From: Gadus chalcogrammus
Lineage: Eukaryota; Chordata; Actinopteri; Gadiformes; Gadidae
Assembly (NCBI RefSeq): GCF_026213295.1
Contig: NC_079426.1
Coordinates: 13,817,591-13,881,590, forward strand
Direction: 5' to 3'
DNA length: 64,000 nt
The position numbers were made by a program, and so were the translations under genes. Numbering within the stretch: the stretch's first letter is position 1; every line of letters begins with the position of its first letter. Positions 38,161-64,000 of the stretch are shown here, one piece after another. Below the pieces are notes generated by a model. It was not told where the DNA came from and made no database searches. It saw only the letters and a list, made by a program, of their open reading frames with translations.

Positions 38161-38688
38161 TTAAACTTATCCCACCGTCAGACTATGCACATATATGTTC
38201 ATTTTTAGCGGCAAAAACGCAACAATGTCGTCAGCGGTGCCTATTGGTCCAGGATTATTCTCACTAGCCAATTGGAAGAATGAAGAGGCAGGACTTTGTC
38301 GAACATGGGGTAATGTGTATGTGACAACGTTTCGTTAATGGCCCACCTTTCTTATAATGTCTGTAAATGTCTACCGTCATTTTCTGAATGCATATACCGT
38401 GTCCTACGCTTTGTTTGTGTTATGTTCATAATTTCTGCAGCTCCCCTCTCCTTCCGCTAGATGACGCGGCCTCTCCCAGTGTGTCGTGTTAGGATTTGAC
38501 GTGTCTCCTTTTTACCGATTCTCACTTCCTGCTTCCTACAACACAGCTCAGACAAAAACAAAATGGACTAGTTTTAACTTTCAGCTAGAAAATCAGAGCC
38601 CTTGACAGTCTTACCGCCGCACTGTTCTATTGAATCATAGACAGCCGCTCATTTAAATGTTATTTTTGTAGGACTTTAGGCGTCAACC
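38161..38688. promoter_or_regulatory. Shared exo1/yipf4 bidirectional promoter region
   Basis: Fewer than about 560 bases separate the exo1 candidate first-exon donor from the yipf4 ATG, and the genes diverge. CCAAT boxes occur in both orientations: ATTGG at 38243-38247 and the palindrome-like CCAATTGG from 38268. A 'cacttcctgcttcct' ETS-like pair lies near 38523-38537. No TATA box is evident. Head-to-head spacing below 1 kb is typical of housekeeping gene pairs. Confidence 0.6.
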
Positions 38689-45361
<6,673 letters not shown>

Positions 45362-45585
45362 TTGGACGAGCTGCTGCTGTGGACCTTTTGTGGAATTGGG
45401 ACTTGGGATGCAATGAGGCTAGGCAGGAGGATTCGTTCCACAATACACTACAAAGCATGGAGTTACTTATATTCTTTTAAACAACTGGTTTTTTTTTTAT
45501 ACAACTGTCAAAATCCTATAAGGTGGAAATATGATGTTGAAGTTAGATATTGGTGTATATACTTGTGTCTGTTAGGCTTATGTTA

Positions 45586-45591
45586 AATAAA
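45586..45591 (+). promoter_or_regulatory. Candidate yipf4 poly(A) signal
   Basis: AATAAA about 225 bases after the yipf4 stop codon, followed by an A-rich stretch. It is the first such signal after the stop. Confidence 0.5.
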
Positions 45592-47240
45592 AAAACAAAG
45601 AAGTAGAACCATGTACAGGTTTAAACGGAAAAAAGCTGCCATCAGTTCACTTCGGCATCCTCTGAATAAACCCTGTTGTAATATAGTAATCCAGACATCC
45701 GGAAGCTAGTATCACTAAAATTAGATTATTTTGTTCCGATTTTATTATATATTTTGCGTTTGTTCTTAGCAATTTAAAATTGTGGTGCCAAATTCTCGAA
45801 GTTCGTTTTGAAATCGTGAAAGATGGCATGAGTGAGTTCTGCTAAAGGAAGAAGTGGTGTTGATCTTAAAAAAAAAGGCAATTTATTAACTTTTTCTTTA
45901 CAACATATATTTTTCTTAACTTATTGAATATCACCTGGGATAGGGAAAAAGCTGGAACGCTTTCAGTGAATTAAAACATTGTCTTCTTATTTCCCCCCCT
46001 GCTGCGTCATCTTTTGGAAGACTGCTTTCACAAATGTTACATATTTTGATGTCCTCATTCCCCAAATTAGGACATTCTCTCTATTTTGAATCTCCTGAAT
46101 CTCCTGAGTTTAATTGTTAGGAATTTGATTTGTGTGGAATGTGTCTGTGCAGGAAAGACAAAAAGAAAATAAACAAACAAATGCAACAAGTTTATTGATT
46201 ATAACAAGGTTATCATGGTTCCATTCTCAAATGGTCTCACATACCCAATTAAAAGACATCCCTCACCCAAGCCCTCCTATTTTCTACCTCCTCCAGAGGT
46301 AGAAACCTTGATCACACTAGAAAAATGTCCTCATTCCAGGAATAGTGAAATGGGCCAACGTATAATTGTATACAATATTCAACATGTTATATACCATATT
46401 TCAGGGTAGATGAAGTTCACATTTCAATGCCATTATCATTGAGTGGTGAACTTACTGAGAGAATGAAAAAAAAAATGACAGGGTAAATGAAGTTCACATT
46501 TCAATGCAAGCATCATTGGGTGGTTAACTTCCTGAGAGAATGTAAAAAAAACAACAACATTGTGTTGGGAGTGTAATCTAGCAATACAGAAAACTCTTAT
46601 TTTGAGAATGGTTATGAATAAGACAAGGGTTAGTTACTTAGTAAACTGTGTTGTCTCTGAACATGTGAAGACTTCAAATTAAAGACAACTACTAATTCAA
46701 ATGTATTTTTTGTGTTTCACTCACTGCTAAGCAGGGAGGTTTTTAGAATGTGACAATGAGTCACTGAGTTTTTGAAAGAGATTTTCTTGATATCAAGTCC
46801 AACTGAATGTTATAATTGGTTTACTTGGTGTTGGAGATTGTAATTGTTTTTAAATTGCTATTTAAACGAAACTAGCAATATTTTTGTTTTTCTTTTTGAT
46901 TTCCCGAAAATAACAATTTGGAATTCATTAAGAATATATTATAGAATTTTTTATTATACATTTTGAGAAAAATAAATAAACATAAGAAAATGAACATTAC
47001 CCATTTTCAGAGGCCAACAGCGATGTTTGTCGTTGATGCTATCGCGAGATTGATTATTATAGCGTGCTTGTCATTTTTGGTATGTATTTAACAGCTTTCA
47101 ATTATTTAGAAATTATGATACATTTATACATTAATTAATTATAAATATTGTGAGGAAGGAAAAAGTTACAAAATTATCTTTACGCCTTTCTTCAAAAAGG
47201 CCGCTATCGACGACTTTCAGTTTGTTGTTATTCTGCTTTA
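45592..47240. other. yipf4-birc6 intergenic spacer
   Basis: AT-rich with no recognisable exon. It holds a two-copy tandem of about 80 bases (46404-46548, sharing 'gatgaagttcacatttcaat'-like and 'ctgagagaatg'). GC content rises only from about 47200, at the birc6 promoter. Confidence 0.6.
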
Positions 47241-47243
47241 CGT

Positions 47244-47253
47244 TCTCGCGAGA
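47244..47253. promoter_or_regulatory. TCTCGCGAGA palindrome in the birc6 promoter
   Basis: An exact copy of the 10-base TCTCGCGAGA element about 290 bases before the birc6 ATG; a weaker relative (ATCGCGAGAT) lies at 47040-47049. The motif is an established activator element of CpG-rich housekeeping promoters and is bound by BANP. Binding here is inferred. Confidence 0.7.
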
Positions 47254-47538
47254 CTCGGTTCGGGTACGTTTGTTCCTGTTCACCTGACGTGCGTCTGACA
47301 GAAAGCCTGCCGGAGTGTTCCTAGTACTACAGATGGTGGCGGAGCAGAGCTACTGTACAACGCTAACGGGCGGCGGAGACCAAGAAGAAGTAGCCGCTGA
47401 AGAAGAGCCAGCAGTGGCCGAGGAGGAGGAGTAGTAGTAGCTTGGAAGTCTCAATTCTTGCACATCTCAACACATTGCTCATATCGGCGGTGATCTACAC
47501 AAACACCTAATAAAAAGAGAAGGGAGAAGTAGAGGAAG

Positions 47539-63984
<16,446 letters not shown>

Positions 63985-64000
63985 GTACATACCTCTCTGA

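Overview
This window is vertebrate nuclear DNA, almost certainly from a ray-finned (teleost) fish. The genes are split into short exons with GT-AG introns. Their products align end to end with vertebrate EDARADD, AHNAK/periaxin-type PDZ scaffolds, EXO1, YIPF4 and BIRC6. The introns hold many long CA/GT, GA/CT and AT microsatellites, tRNA-derived SINE-like pieces and short inverted-repeat (mostly hAT-like) DNA transposons. The density of dinucleotide repeats resembles cod-like (gadiform) genomes, but the species cannot be fixed from this sequence.

Layout, left to right. (1) 1681-4804, plus: the last five coding exons of edaradd, ending in its death domain; the first coding exon was not found. 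(2) 6035-13847, minus, tail-to-tail with edaradd: an AHNAK/periaxin-like gene with a PDZ domain split over two exons and one 4.8-kb terminal exon that holds a 246-bp tandem coding array. (3) 14100-23100: no recognisable gene; microsatellites, minisatellites, a foldback element and SINE pieces. (4) 23279-37428, minus: a complete exo1, with all catalytic residues at the human positions and two alternative C-termini. Its introns carry several transposons, including a decayed hAT transposase gene. (5) 38135-38688: a compact shared promoter between exo1 and (6) yipf4 (38689-45361, plus, complete, 239 codons). (7) 47539-63984, plus: the first twelve coding exons of birc6, including the BIR domain; the gene continues past the right edge.

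These genes do not form a pathway. edaradd acts in ectodysplasin/NF-kB signalling, exo1 in mismatch repair and end resection, yipf4 in Golgi membranes, and birc6 in ubiquitin-linked control of apoptosis and autophagy. Their order is informative: in humans EDARADD and EXO1 lie on 1q and YIPF4 and BIRC6 on 2p, so the exo1/yipf4 promoter marks a junction between two human synteny blocks.

Exon boundaries were placed by hand from reading frame, splice consensus and remembered family proteins; no alignment program was run. The points most worth checking are the two EXO1 C-termini beside an intronic CA repeat, the homogenised AHNAK-like array, and the exo1/yipf4 shared promoter.
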